Assembly (NCBI RefSeq): GCF_900108945.1
Contig: NZ_FNYE01000005.1
Location: 292,575 to 356,574, forward strand
Length of the DNA stretch: 64,000 bases
DNA from: Paraburkholderia diazotrophica
GTDB lineage: Bacteria > Pseudomonadota > Gammaproteobacteria > Burkholderiales > Burkholderiaceae
Direction of reading: 5' to 3'
Positions 9,426 through 18,422 of the stretch are shown one piece after another (position 1 is the first letter of the stretch; every line of letters begins with the position of its first letter). The notes below the pieces were generated by a model. That model did no database searches. It was given only the letters and a program-made list of their open reading frames with translations, and was not told the DNA's origin. The translations under genes and the position numbers were made by a program.

Positions 9426-9615
9426 ACAAATTCCGTTTGGTCTGTGGGGCACGGACGCCGCCCTTCAGGCACCGTACCATTTTACTGATCGCGCGGCCGT
9501 TTTTGGCACGCGCTGCGTGATTCTGCGGCGACACATGAATCGCGTTTTCACTGCATCGCCGTCATTGCGCGAGGCGCGTTTCGACGTCCCGCGTTGCCGT
9601 CAACAAAAAGCCGCG

Positions 9616-11487
9616 TCAGATCTCGTCGAGCTTGCGGCCCGCGAGTGCGCGGCGAATGCTCTTGTCCATCCGGCGCGCGGCGAATTCGTCGGTGCCTTCG
9701 GCGAGCGTCTTCGTTGCCGTTTCGATCGCGTCGACGTCTTCGCCCGGCGCGACCACTCGCAGCGCCTCGACGAGCCCGGTGAGCGTCACGCGCTCGTCGG
9801 CGTCGAGCAGCTCGCCGTCGGCGGCCAGCGCCGCCTCCGTCGCTTCGATCAGCCGCTGCGCTTCGACTTGCGCCTCGCGCAATGCGCGGGCACGCATATC
9901 GACTTCCGCCGTCTGGAAGCTGTCTTCGAGCATGCGCGCGACGTCGTCATCGGCGAGACCGTACGACGGCTTCACGACCACCGACGCCTCCACGCCCGAA
10001 TGCTGCTCGCGCGCGAACACGGACAGCAGTCCGTCAGCATCCACCTGATACGTGACACGGATGCGCGCTGCGCCCGCCGCCATCGGCGGAATGCCGCGCA
10101 GCTCGAAGCGCGCGAGCGAACGGCAATCGGACACGAGTTCGCGCTCGCCCTGGACGACGTGAATCGCCATCGCCGTCTGGCCATCCTTGAAGGTCGTGAA
10201 TTCCTGCGCGCGCGCGGTCGGAATCGTCGAGTTGCGCGGAATGATTTTTTCGGCGAGTCCGCCCATCGTTTCGACGCCCAGCGACAGCGGAATCACGTCG
10301 AGCAGCAGCCAGTCGTCGCCGTCCCCGCCGCGGTTGCCCGCGAGCAGATCGGCCTGAATGGCGGCGCCGAGCGCGACCACCTGGTCGGGATCGAGATTCG
10401 TCAGCGGCGGCTGGCCGAAGAAGTTTTCGACGGCACGGCGAATGACGGGCATGCGCGTCGCGCCGCCGACCAGTACCACGCCCTTGATGTCAGCGGGCGT
10501 CACTTTCGCATCGCGCAGCGCCTTTTTCGTGGGCCCGAGCGTGCGCAGCACGAGCGCCTGCGTGATTGTTTCGAACGTTGCTTCGTCGACGGTGACGTCC
10601 ATCTTCGCGCCGCTCGCGAGCGTGACCCGGACAGCCGCGCTGGGCGCCGACGACAGCGCCTCCTTCGCCTCGCGCACTGTGTCGAGCAACTGGCGCACGT
10701 CTTCGGGCGTCAGCGACTGCGCCGCGACGTTCGCTTTTTGCAGCACGTGGCGATACAGCGCGTGATCGAAGTCGTCGCCGCCGAGCGCCGAATCGCCGCC
10801 CGCCGCGAGCACTTCGAAGACACCCTTGGTCAGCTTCAGGATCGACAGATCGAACGTGCCGCCGCCGAGGTCATACACCGCATAAAGCCCTTCCGCGCCG
10901 TTATCCAGACCGTAGGCGATCGCGGCCGCCGTCGGCTCGTTCAAGAGGCGCAGCACGTTGAGACCCGCAAGACGCGCGGCGTCCTTGGTCGCCTGGCGCT
11001 GCGCCTCATCGAAATAGGCAGGCACCGTGATCACGGCACCGACGAGTTCATCGCCGAGCGTGTCTTCCGCGCGATAGCGCAGCGTCGCGAGAATTTCCGC
11101 CGACACTTCGACGGGGCTCTTCACGCCGTCGACAGTGCGGATCTGTACCATACCCGGCGCGTCGACGAAATCGTACGGCGCGTTTTCCGCGTGCTCGACT
11201 TCGCTCTTGCCGCGACCCATGAAGCGCTTGACGGAGACGATCGTGTTGCGCGGATCGGTAACGGCTTCCGCTTTCGCCACGCGCCCGATGCGCCGGCCGC
11301 CTTTCTCCAGATACCGCACGACGGAGGGCAGCAGATAGTGTCCTTCGTCGTCAGGCAAAACGTCGGGCACGCCGCTGCGCACCGCCGCGACGAGAGAGTT
11401 GGTGGTGCCGAGGTCGATGCCGACGGCGAGTCGCCGCTGATGCGGCGCGGGCGCCATGCCGGGTTCGGAAATTTGCAGTAAAGCCAT
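9616..11487 (-). CDS. hscA: Fe-S-specific Hsp70 chaperone HscA
   Basis: Specialised DnaK-type chaperone that, with HscB, releases clusters from IscU. The 623-residue protein has the ATPase domain beginning at [14 protein letters not shown] (about residues 23-36), the phosphate motif YDLGGGTFD, the adenosine motif GGATRMPVI, and a C-terminal substrate-binding domain that recognises the LPPVK loop of IscU. Length is typical of HscA (about 620) and shorter than DnaK. A 160-base spacer separates it from hscB and contains short GGACCC-like repeats at about 11498-11532. Confidence 0.95.
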   Translation of the reverse strand: MALLQISEPGMAPAPHQRRLAVGIDLGTTNSLVAAVRSGVPDVLPDDEGHYLLPSVVRYLEKGGRRIGRVAKAEAVTDPRNTIVSVKRFMGRGKSEVEHAENAPYDFVDAPGMVQIRTVDGVKSPVEVSAEILATLRYRAEDTLGDELVGAVITVPAYFDEAQRQATKDAARLAGLNVLRLLNEPTAAAIAYGLDNGAEGLYAVYDLGGGTFDLSILKLTKGVFEVLAAGGDSALGGDDFDHALYRHVLQKANVAAQSLTPEDVRQLLDTVREAKEALSSAPSAAVRVTLASGAKMDVTVDEATFETITQALVLRTLGPTKKALRDAKVTPADIKGVVLVGGATRMPVIRRAVENFFGQPPLTNLDPDQVVALGAAIQADLLAGNRGGDGDDWLLLDVIPLSLGVETMGGLAEKIIPRNSTIPTARAQEFTTFKDGQTAMAIHVVQGERELVSDCRSLARFELRGIPPMAAGAARIRVTYQVDADGLLSVFAREQHSGVEASVVVKPSYGLADDDVARMLEDSFQTAEVDMRARALREAQVEAQRLIEATEAALAADGELLDADERVTLTGLVEALRVVAPGEDVDAIETATKTLAEGTDEFAARRMDKSIRRALAGRKLDEI

Positions 11488-11647
11488 CTGGAATCTTCTT
11501 CGGGTCCGTCGGGGTCCGTTGGGGGTCCATCGAAATCGATTAGGCCCCGGTCCTGATCATGTAGGTTCGCGTGTCGTTCGGGCTGCGCATTCGTGCAGCG
11601 CAAGTCAGACGGCTGGATTCGCGCGCCGCGCAATTCTACGTGCCGCG

Positions 11648-12175
11648 CTAGCTGTCGAGCCGTTCGATCTGCGTGCCGATCTCCGACGCCACGCGCTCGA
11701 TGAACATCAGTTGCCGTACCGCTTCGCCTGCCGCCTGGTTCGAGCCGCTGTCGAGCAACGCGGCTAGTTTCGCGAAGCGCACCTTCTCTTCGTCGCGCAG
11801 TTCCACGAGCAGCGCGTCGAGCGCGTTGACATTCTTCGCGGCCGACGCATCTTCGATGCTCTCGCGCCATTCCATCTGCTGCATCAGGAATGCCGGCTCC
11901 ATCGCCGTGTTGTTCTCCGCGCCGACGTCGACGCCGCGCAGCGCCAGCAGATAACGCGCGCGCCTGAGCGGATCGCGCAGCGTCTGATACGCCTCGTTCG
12001 TGCGCGTCGCCCATTGCATCGCGATGCGCTTCTGCGCGTCGCCCGCCGCGGCGAAGCGGTCGGGATGCACCTGCGCCTGCACCGTGCGATACGCGTGATC
12101 CAGTGCGGACGCGTCGAGCGAGAACTGCTCCGGCAGATCGAAGAGTTTGAAGTGACTGTCGTTCAGCGAGGCCAT
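11648..12175 (-). CDS. hscB: Fe-S co-chaperone HscB (J protein)
   Basis: J-domain co-chaperone that delivers IscU to HscA and stimulates its ATPase. The 175-residue protein has an N-terminal J-domain with the HPD motif ([14 protein letters not shown], about residues 32-45) and a C-terminal three-helix bundle that binds IscU. Its ATG lies 115 bases downstream of the iscA stop, and a strong terminator occupies that gap, so its transcription depends on readthrough or a separate promoter. Confidence 0.95.
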   Translation of the reverse strand: MASLNDSHFKLFDLPEQFSLDASALDHAYRTVQAQVHPDRFAAAGDAQKRIAMQWATRTNEAYQTLRDPLRRARYLLALRGVDVGAENNTAMEPAFLMQQMEWRESIEDASAAKNVNALDALLVELRDEEKVRFAKLAALLDSGSNQAAGEAVRQLMFIERVASEIGTQIERLDS

Positions 12176-12248
12176 CAGATTGGTTTGTCCGTCGAAAGCG
12201 CGTGGCGAAACTCAGGCAGATATCTTGCGATGTTCGTGGCGAAATTGA

Positions 12249-12276
12249 AAAAAGGCGGCACAGGCCGCCTTTTCCG
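12249..12276 (-). terminator. Factor-independent terminator inside the isc operon
   Basis: A 10-base GC-rich stem (AAAAGGCGGC and its complement, 12250-12259 and 12264-12273) has a four-base loop. On the minus strand it is followed by a run of six T. It sits after the iscA stop and before hscB, so it should attenuate transcription from iscRSUA into hscBA-fdx-iscX. Confidence 0.85.
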
Positions 12277-12290
12277 CGTAATTCACGCGC

Positions 12291-12614
12291 TTACACGCGG
12301 AACGATTCGCCGCAGCCGCACTCGTCCTTCACGTTCGGATTGTTGAACCTGAAGCCTTCGTTCAACCCTTCGCGCGCGAAGTCGAGCTCGGTGCCGTCGA
12401 TATAGGCGAGGCTCTTCGGGTCGACCACGATCTTCACGCCATTGCATTCGAACACCTGGTCTTCGGGCGCGAGCTCATCGACATACTCGAGCTTGTATGC
12501 GAGGCCCGAGCAACCCGTCGTGCGCACACCAAGCCGCAGTCCGACGCCCTTGCCGCGTCGGGTCAGATATTTCTGGACGTGTTGTGCTGCCTTTTCGGTC
12601 AACGTAATTGCCAT
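12291..12614 (-). CDS. iscA: A-type Fe-S carrier IscA
   Basis: A-type carrier that receives clusters or iron and passes them to apo-proteins. It has 107 residues and starts [17 protein letters not shown]. The three conserved cysteines are Cys35 (TTGCSG) and the C-terminal CGCG pair (DECGCGESF). The frame continues 12 codons upstream, but the conserved N-terminus sets the start at 12614. It is fourth in the isc operon. Confidence 0.95.
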   Translation of the reverse strand: MAITLTEKAAQHVQKYLTRRGKGVGLRLGVRTTGCSGLAYKLEYVDELAPEDQVFECNGVKIVVDPKSLAYIDGTELDFAREGLNEGFRFNNPNVKDECGCGESFRV

Positions 12615-12759
12615 AGCGTTTCTCAATGTGCGGCACGCCGTCGTTCTCACGACCCGTGCCGCGACCCTGCCTGCATCTCAAATCGTTCCGGCGGGCGACG
12701 ATTTCAAGTATCGGCCGCCACGCCTCGCCACTACCGCGCTCAAGCGACGCGCAATGCGC

Positions 12760-13179
12760 TTACGCCGACTGCTCGGCGCTCGCTGCTGCGGCAGCCGTTT
12801 CGCCATGACGCTGCCTGTAGTCGGCAACCGCTGCCTTGATCGCGTCTTCCGCGAGGATCGAGCAGTGGATCTTCACGGGCGGCAGCGCCAGTTCTTCGGC
12901 GATCTGCGTGTTCTTGATCGTGAGCGCCTGGTCGAGCGTCTTGCCCTTCACCCATTCCGTGACGAGCGAGCTCGATGCGATGGCCGAACCGCAGCCGTAC
13001 GTCTTGAACTTCGCGTCTTCGATGACGCCGTCCGCGCCGACGCGGATCTGCAGCTTCATCACGTCGCCGCAAGCCGGTGCGCCGACCATGCCCGTACCGA
13101 CCGCATCGTCGTCTTTCGCGAACGAGCCGACGTTGCGCGGGTTTTCGTAGTGGTCCAGAACCTTGTCGCTGTATGCCAT
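12760..13179 (-). CDS. iscU: Fe-S cluster scaffold IscU
   Basis: Scaffold on which IscS and ferredoxin build [2Fe-2S] and [4Fe-4S] clusters. It has 139 residues. Ligands Cys37, Cys63 and Cys106 plus Asp39 are present at E. coli numbering, and the HscA-recognition motif LPPVK is at 99-103. A short Ala-rich tail (ETAAAAASAEQSA) extends beyond the usual C-terminus. It follows iscS by 57 bases. Confidence 0.97.
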   Translation of the reverse strand: MAYSDKVLDHYENPRNVGSFAKDDDAVGTGMVGAPACGDVMKLQIRVGADGVIEDAKFKTYGCGSAIASSSLVTEWVKGKTLDQALTIKNTQIAEELALPPVKIHCSILAEDAIKAAVADYRQRHGETAAAAASAEQSA

Positions 13180-13236
13180 GTTGTCACTCCTTGATTCGAT
13201 TCAACCTGCGTTCGTGATCGACTGATTCGGGCGCGC

Positions 13237-14460
13237 TCAGTGCGCGGCCCACTGGATCGTCGACAGATCGATGCCGTCCTTGTGCATTTCCCACAGCGGC
13301 GACAGATCGCGCAACTTCGCGATCTTGCTCTTCAGCAGGTTGATCACATAATCGACGTCCTGTTCCGTCGTGAAGCGGCCGACCGTGAAGCGGATCGAGC
13401 TGTGCGCCAGCTCGTCGTTGCGGCCAAGCGCGCGCAGCACATACGACGGCTCCAGCGAAGCCGACGTGCACGCCGAGCCCGACGACACCGCGACATCCTT
13501 CACAGCCATGATCAACGACTCGCCTTCGACGAAGTTGAAGCTGATGTTCAGGTTGTGCGGCACACGCTGTTCCATGTCGCCGTTCACATACGTTTCTTCG
13601 ATTTCCTGCAGCCCGCGCAGCAGCTTGTCGCGCAGCATGCGGACGCGTTCGTTTTCCGTCGCCATTTCTTCACGCGCGATACGGAACGCTTCACCCATGC
13701 CGACGATCTGGTGCGTCGCCAGCGTGCCCGAGCGCATGCCGCGCTCGTGGCCGCCGCCGTGCATCTGCGCTTCGATGCGCACGCGCGGCTTGCGGCGCAC
13801 GTACAGCGCGCCGATGCCCTTCGGGCCATACGTCTTGTGCGCCGAGAACGACATCAGATCGACCTTCAGCTTCTGCAGGTCGATTTCGACCTTGCCCGTC
13901 GCCTGCGCCGCGTCGACGTGGAAAATGATGCCCTTCTCGCGGCAGATCTCGCCGATCGTCTCGATGTCCTGGATGACGCCGATCTCGTTGTTCACGTGCA
14001 TCACCGACACCAGAATCGTGTCCGGGCGCAGCGCCGCCTTGAACGCTTCCAGATCGACCAGGCCGTCGTCCTTCACGTCCAGATACGTCACTTCGAAGCC
14101 TTCGCGCTCGAGTTCCCGGCAGGTGTCGAGCACGGCCTTGTGCTCGGTCTTCACCGTGATCACGTGCTTGCCCTTCGACTTGTAGAAGTGCGCAGCGCCC
14201 TTGATCGCGAGGTTGTCGGATTCCGTCGCGCCCGACGTCCAGATGATTTCGCGCGGGTCGGCATTGACGAGCGCCGCGACGTTCTCGCGCGCTTCCTCGA
14301 CGGCACGCTCCGCGTCCCAGCCATACGCATGGCTGCGCGACGCCGGATTGCCGAACTGCTCGCGCAGATACGGAATCATCTTGTCCACCACGCGCGGATC
14401 GACAGGCGTCGTCGCGCTGTAGTCCATGTAAATGGGCAGGTGGGGAATGTCGTTATTCAT
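13237..14460 (-). CDS. iscS: Cysteine desulfurase IscS
   Basis: PLP-dependent enzyme converting cysteine to alanine and providing persulfide sulfur for Fe-S clusters and tRNA thiolation. The 407-residue protein has the PLP lysine at 209 ([10 protein letters not shown]) and the catalytic loop cysteine at 331 ([10 protein letters not shown]). The ATG at 14460 is directly preceded by an in-frame TTG; the GGAG ribosome-binding site favours the ATG. It is second in the isc operon, 70 bases after iscR. Confidence 0.97.
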   Translation of the reverse strand: MNNDIPHLPIYMDYSATTPVDPRVVDKMIPYLREQFGNPASRSHAYGWDAERAVEEARENVAALVNADPREIIWTSGATESDNLAIKGAAHFYKSKGKHVITVKTEHKAVLDTCRELEREGFEVTYLDVKDDGLVDLEAFKAALRPDTILVSVMHVNNEIGVIQDIETIGEICREKGIIFHVDAAQATGKVEIDLQKLKVDLMSFSAHKTYGPKGIGALYVRRKPRVRIEAQMHGGGHERGMRSGTLATHQIVGMGEAFRIAREEMATENERVRMLRDKLLRGLQEIEETYVNGDMEQRVPHNLNISFNFVEGESLIMAVKDVAVSSGSACTSASLEPSYVLRALGRNDELAHSSIRFTVGRFTTEQDVDYVINLLKSKIAKLRDLSPLWEMHKDGIDLSTIQWAAH

Positions 14461-14530
14461 CAATCGCTCCGGGGGACATCAGTGCATTTGGCTTTGCGGG
14501 TCTGGCGTGCGCGTCTGATTGCGCGCTCGG

Positions 14531-15055
14531 TCAGCCAGCCATATTGAAAACGGAATTCGGACCCTTCGGCACCGCGCGCGGCTCCACGGCGGGCGCTTCC
14601 GTGCGCCGGTCGCGCAGCACCGCCGTCGCGCCTTCGCGCGAGCGCTGCTGGTCGACCAGGTCTTTCAGGGAAACGGAGTCGAGATATTCGACCATCTTCT
14701 GATTGAGCGTCGACCACAGTTCGTGCGTCATGCAATGGCCGTCGTGATGCTTCGTGCCCTCGCACGAGCCCTTGCCGCCGCATTGCGTCGCATCGAGCGG
14801 CTCGTCGACGGCGATGATGATGTCCGCCACCGTCACATCCTCGGCGCGACGCGCGAGGTTATAGCCGCCGCCCGGTCCGCGCACGGACTCGACGATCTCG
14901 TGCCGGCGCAGCTTGCCGAACAGCTGCTCGAGGTAGGACAAGGAGATGTGTTGGCGCTGGCTGATACCCGCAAGCGTCACCGGGCCCTGCTCCTGGCGCA
15001 GAGCCAGGTCAATCATCGCCGTGACGGCGAAACGGCCTTTCGTGGTGAGTCTCAT
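14531..15055 (-). CDS. iscR: Fe-S regulator IscR (Rrf2 family)
   Basis: Rrf2-family repressor/activator that senses Fe-S status through a [2Fe-2S] cluster and represses isc when clustered. It has 174 residues with an N-terminal winged helix (MRLTTKGRFAVTAMIDL). Cluster ligands are Cys92, Cys98, Cys108 and His111. The interval between the second and third cysteines is nine residues (EGTKHHDGH) against five in E. coli IscR. The conserved MRLTTKGR start is at 15055, 18 bases inside a longer frame. It heads the isc operon behind two operator-like sites. Confidence 0.95.
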   Translation of the reverse strand: MRLTTKGRFAVTAMIDLALRQEQGPVTLAGISQRQHISLSYLEQLFGKLRRHEIVESVRGPGGGYNLARRAEDVTVADIIIAVDEPLDATQCGGKGSCEGTKHHDGHCMTHELWSTLNQKMVEYLDSVSLKDLVDQQRSREGATAVLRDRRTEAPAVEPRAVPKGPNSVFNMAG

Positions 15056-15072
15056 ATCTGGTGGGAACCGCA

Positions 15073-15097
15073 ATTCTCGACAAGTTTGGTCAAGTAT
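15073..15097 (-). promoter_or_regulatory. IscR type 1-like operator, proximal
   Basis: On the minus strand this 25-base site begins ATACTTGACC and ends TTGTCGAGAAT, matching the IscR type 1 pattern (ATASYYGACT, A/T-rich centre, AGTCRRSTAT) with a few mismatches. It overlaps the start-site side of the iscR promoter. Confidence 0.8.
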
Positions 15098-15099
15098 AA

Positions 15100-15124
15100 A
15101 TACATGACAGATTTAGTCAAGTAT
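15100..15124 (-). promoter_or_regulatory. IscR type 1-like operator, distal, with overlapping promoter
   Basis: On the minus strand this 25-base site begins ATACTTGACTAAA and ends TGTCATGTAT, a very good type 1 match. Its TTGACT doubles as a -35 box, and TATACT lies 16 bases downstream, overlapping the proximal operator. IscR binding would block RNA polymerase directly, the expected feedback repression of isc. Confidence 0.85.
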
Positions 15125-15165
15125 CCCCAGTGTGATTTGGGTCATTCGCTTAACGAAAACTTGTG

Positions 15166-15693
15166 TTACAGGGTCAATTTGGGCCGAAGTGCCGCGATAA
15201 GACCACGGCAGGCCGCTTCGCATTGGTCCAGCACGATTTCGAAGCCCTCGCCGCCCCCGAAGTACGGGTCGACGACCTCGCGCATATCGAAACCTGGCGC
15301 AACTTTTTCCACTTCATCCGCGACCGGCGCACCCGCATCCGTCGCAAATTCCATCAGCAGACGAATCTTGTCCTGCTGCGCCTGCGGACAGATTTGTCTG
15401 AGCGCCGCGACGTTTTTGTCGTCCATCGCGACGATCAGGTCGAAGCGCTCGAAGTCGGCGGCAGTGATCTGACGCCCGCGAAATGTCGACAAATCGTAAC
15501 CGCGGCTTTTGGCCGCGCGCTGCGCGCGCTCGTCCGGCGCTTCGCCGATGTGCCAGTTTCCCGTGCCCGCCGAATCGACGATCACGCGATCAGTCAGCTT
15601 CGCCTCAGCCAGCATGTGCCGCATGACGCCTTCCGCAGTCGGGGAACGGCAGATGTTCCCAAGGCACACGAAACAGATGGCGACCGTATTCAT
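15166..15693 (-). CDS. Low-molecular-weight protein-tyrosine phosphatase
   Basis: Cytoplasmic phosphatase of the LMW-PTP family (175 residues). The N-terminal P-loop FVCLGNICRSPTAEG carries the nucleophile Cys10 and Arg16, and the general acid Asp is in the motif DPYFGGG near the C-terminus. Length is normal. It lies just upstream of the iscR promoter on the same strand. Burkholderia LMW-PTPs of this kind often sit beside isc rather than in exopolysaccharide operons, so a housekeeping role is likely. The substrate cannot be told from sequence. Confidence 0.9.
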   Translation of the reverse strand: MNTVAICFVCLGNICRSPTAEGVMRHMLAEAKLTDRVIVDSAGTGNWHIGEAPDERAQRAAKSRGYDLSTFRGRQITAADFERFDLIVAMDDKNVAALRQICPQAQQDKIRLLMEFATDAGAPVADEVEKVAPGFDMREVVDPYFGGGEGFEIVLDQCEAACRGLIAALRPKLTL

Positions 15694-15796
15694 CGATGGC
15701 TGAGCGGCTCAGCCGCATATGTCATAAAAGGTGAAACAGTGCCGCGATTATACAAAGCCGTGCAAAATCACGCCGGCGCCGTGCCGACCTTGCCGA

Positions 15797-16033
15797 TCAG
15801 AGCGACTGGGCCGGCATGCGGGCAGCCGGGTGCATCGCGTCGGCGGGCATCGACGCTTCGCCGCTGACGTATCCGAAAGACACTGCACGCGCCAGTTCCG
15901 CCGATACGCGGTCGGCCGCGAGCGGCGACGGCGACGATTGCGCACCCGCGTCGTTGTACAGATGCAGGTACGCAGCGGCCGCAAGCGGCACGATGATTGC
16001 CCAAGGCCAATACACCGATATTTTCTTTTTCAT
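15797..16033 (-). CDS. Small single-pass exported or membrane protein, unknown
   Basis: Predicted 78-residue protein starting MKKKISVYWPWAIIVPLAAAAYLHL, a positively charged start followed by one hydrophobic segment (residues 9-24). A polar Ala/Ser-rich tail follows. A purine-rich GAGAGAA stretch lies upstream of the ATG. It is divergent from the lipoprotein gene at 16307. I do not recognise the family; the charge and hydrophobicity pattern and the ribosome-binding site are the only support. Confidence 0.5.
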   Translation of the reverse strand: MKKKISVYWPWAIIVPLAAAAYLHLYNDAGAQSSPSPLAADRVSAELARAVSFGYVSGEASMPADAMHPAARMPAQSL

Positions 16034-16306
16034 GATGTCGTTCTCTCAAAGCGGGCCGAGGTGCACAGGCGCACTTTGCCCAGTCGAAATGGTAGATGAA
16101 GGCGCAATCCGGAAAAACCCGCCCCAGGACAACGCTGCGTTGCAGTCGGATGAACAGTCGGACCACTGACCAATTTGCAGCCGCCGCCAGCCGTGCCTTT
16201 CGGTAGCCGAAAGAAATCCTTACAAAAGCACACACAGGTAATACCCAGCTGGCGCTACAAATAACGCATGGGCAATGTGCCTCTCGTTCGTCTGTCTAAC
16301 ACTCAA

Positions 16307-16816
16307 ATGAAACGTCTTATTCCTTCTCTCGCACCCATTGCCGTGGCTGTCTGCGCGGCTGCCGCGCTCGGTGGCTGCGCCTATCCGTATGGCGGCGCGC
16401 CCGCCTATGGCTACAGCGACGGCTACTACGACCCTTACGGCGCGCCCGCATACGGCTACGCGGAGCCGCCTGTGCAATCGAGCCTGTTCCTCGGATTCGG
16501 CGGTTATTCGGGCCGCGACTACGATCACCGTCATTGGGGAGGCTGGGGCGACCATGGCCACGATCACGATCGCGGAAATGGGAACGATCACCGCGGACCG
16601 AACGGCGGCGGGCCGCATGGGCCGCCGCCGCAGACGAACAACCCGCCGATGAACGCGGGCGGCAACTCGGGCGGCATGCACGGCATGCGCCCGCCGGTAC
16701 AAGCCGGCGCACCACAACCTCAAGGTGGCGGCAATCGTGGCGGCGGCGGACCACCTCCGGCCCGCGGCCTCAGCAGAGGCGAGCAATGGAATGCTGAGGG
16801 CGGCAGGCCACACTAA
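16307..16816 (+). CDS. Tyr/Gly-rich putative lipoprotein
   Basis: Predicted 169-residue lipoprotein. The signal peptide MKRLIPSLAPIAVAVCAAAA is followed by the lipobox LGGC. The mature part opens with repeated YGYSDGYYDPYGAPAYGY elements, passes through a His/Asp-rich stretch (HWGGWGDHGHDHDRGN, possibly metal-binding) and ends in Gly/Pro/Asn-rich low complexity. An in-frame ATG at 16268 would put 13 extra residues before the signal peptide, so 16307 is preferred although its SD is weak. Family unknown. Confidence 0.7.
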   Translation: MKRLIPSLAPIAVAVCAAAALGGCAYPYGGAPAYGYSDGYYDPYGAPAYGYAEPPVQSSLFLGFGGYSGRDYDHRHWGGWGDHGHDHDRGNGNDHRGPNGGGPHGPPPQTNNPPMNAGGNSGGMHGMRPPVQAGAPQPQGGGNRGGGGPPPARGLSRGEQWNAEGGRPH

Positions 16817-16860
16817 TCGATGGACTTGAGCGGCAGAGATCCGCTCGCGCCTGTCAAAGA

Positions 16861-16900
16861 GAAAGAGGCTGCATCGCATAAGCGATGCAGCCTCTTCTTT
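16861..16900. terminator. Bidirectional terminator between lipoprotein gene and lutB
   Basis: Fifteen-base perfect arms (AAGAGGCTGCATCGC and complement) have a four-base ATAA loop and T-rich sequence after. It lies between two convergent genes. Confidence 0.9.
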
Positions 16901-16926
16901 ACTTGAAGCATCAGAAGGACAGCGTC

Positions 16927-18339
16927 CTATCCGATATGCGTCTTGCTCGCGGCATACAGTTCGCGGAACGTGCGTCCGACGGGCGCGGGCATCTCGCGCG
17001 TGTTCGTCCACCCGGCGCCGAGCGGCAGTTTCGCGATCGACTTGCTGCTCCCGCCCATCCGCTCCAGGATTCGCACGGCGAGCTTCGTGAAAAGTCCATA
17101 AGCCGTCGGATGCATCGCGAGATAGCCCCACACGGCCAGTCCGAACCGCTCCTGCCACGGCCGCAGATGACGCTCCATCTGCCGCTCGCGGAGCTTGCGC
17201 AGCAGATCCGACAGCGGAATGCCGACGGGACACACGCTATTGCATTCGCCGCAGAGCGTCGCGGCCTGCGGCAGATCAAGCGCCTTTTCGATGCCCACAT
17301 AGCTCGGCGTCAGCACCGAGCCCATCGGCCCCGGATAGACCCAGCCGTAGGTATGGCCGCCGACCTTCTGATACACGGGGCAATGGTTCATGCACGCGCC
17401 GCAACGGATACAGCGCAGCATCTCCTGAAAGTCGCCGCCGATCAGCCCGGTGCGCCCGCCATCGACGAGCACCACGTACATATGCTCCGGCCCGTCCTGA
17501 TCGTCCACGGCGCGCGGCCCCGTCAGCACGGAGAAATAGTTCGAGATGTCCTGCCCCGTCGCCGAGCGCGGCAGCAGACGCATGGCCGTCGCGAGATCCT
17601 CGAGCGTCGGCAGCACTTTCTCGATGCCCGTCACCGCGACGTGCACGCGCGGCATCACCGTGCACATGCCCTCGTTGCCTTCATTGGTCACGAGCGCAAC
17701 CGAGCCCGTTTCCGCGATCACGAAATTGCCGCCCGTCACGCCCATGTCGGCCGTCATGAAATGCGGACGCAGCATCTCGCGCGCTTCACGCGTCATCTCG
17801 GGGATTTCGGTCAGGCGCGGGCGCTGATGCGTCTTCGCGAACAGATCGGCGATCTCTTCCTTGTCCTTGTGGACGACGGGCGCAATGATGTGGCTCGGCG
17901 GCTCGTTGTCGTTGATTTGCAGGATGTACTCGCCGAGATCGGTCTCGATCGACTGCACGCCCATCTGTCCGAGCACCTCGTTCAGGCGCATCTCCTCGGA
18001 CACCATCGACTTCGTCTTGATCACCTTCTTCACGTCGTGCTTGCGCGCGATGTCGGCGACGAGCTTCGCGGCTTCCTGCGTCGTCTCGGCGAACAGCACG
18101 GTGACGCCGCGCCGCGTCGCCTCGCGCTCGAACGTTTCGAGCCAGACGTCGAGGTTTTCCAATGCGCGGTTGCGGCGCTCCTTGAGCGCGGTGCGCGTCG
18201 CCGGAAAGTCGATCGCGGTCATCGCCGACGCACGCGCCGACACGAATTTCGTCGACAGCTTGGTCAGATTCTGCTGAAGGCGCTGGTCGGCGAGTTTCTG
18301 GCCCGCGCGCGCCTTGAACTGCATCGTTTGGACTTGCAT
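16927..18339 (-). CDS. lutB: Lactate utilisation iron-sulfur protein LutB
   Basis: Component of the LutABC-type L-lactate oxidation system. The 470-residue protein has an N-terminal LUD domain (about residues 60-300, with VTGGNFVIAETGSV). Two ferredoxin-like [4Fe-4S] motifs follow: CIRCGACMNHCPVY at about 313-326 and CGECNSVCPVGIP at about 365-377. A C-terminal DUF3390-like region completes it. It lies 84 bases downstream of lutA. The usual third gene, lutC, is absent here: lutB is followed directly by a terminator. It would use lactate to feed pyruvate to the dehydrogenase encoded further on. Confidence 0.92.
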   Translation of the reverse strand: MQVQTMQFKARAGQKLADQRLQQNLTKLSTKFVSARASAMTAIDFPATRTALKERRNRALENLDVWLETFEREATRRGVTVLFAETTQEAAKLVADIARKHDVKKVIKTKSMVSEEMRLNEVLGQMGVQSIETDLGEYILQINDNEPPSHIIAPVVHKDKEEIADLFAKTHQRPRLTEIPEMTREAREMLRPHFMTADMGVTGGNFVIAETGSVALVTNEGNEGMCTVMPRVHVAVTGIEKVLPTLEDLATAMRLLPRSATGQDISNYFSVLTGPRAVDDQDGPEHMYVVLVDGGRTGLIGGDFQEMLRCIRCGACMNHCPVYQKVGGHTYGWVYPGPMGSVLTPSYVGIEKALDLPQAATLCGECNSVCPVGIPLSDLLRKLRERQMERHLRPWQERFGLAVWGYLAMHPTAYGLFTKLAVRILERMGGSSKSIAKLPLGAGWTNTREMPAPVGRTFRELYAASKTHIG

Positions 18340-18422
18340 GACGGCCTTGGGATCGGGTTATCGATGTTGACTGCTGGCTACTGACTGCCGTTGACTGCAG
18401 TGGCCGGGCCAGATCGCGCGGC

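Noticed and set aside
9517..11481. A 654-codon plus-strand frame opposite hscA
   Set aside because: Antisense shadow of hscA with the same compositional signature and no ribosome-binding site.
13240..14547. A 435-codon plus-strand frame opposite iscS
   Set aside because: Antisense shadow; Arg/His-rich with no recognisable domain.
18340..18422. TGACTGC repeats in the lutA-lutB spacer, considered as a regulator site or small repeat array
   Set aside because: Only three imperfect copies with irregular spacing; no CRISPR-like or operator geometry.
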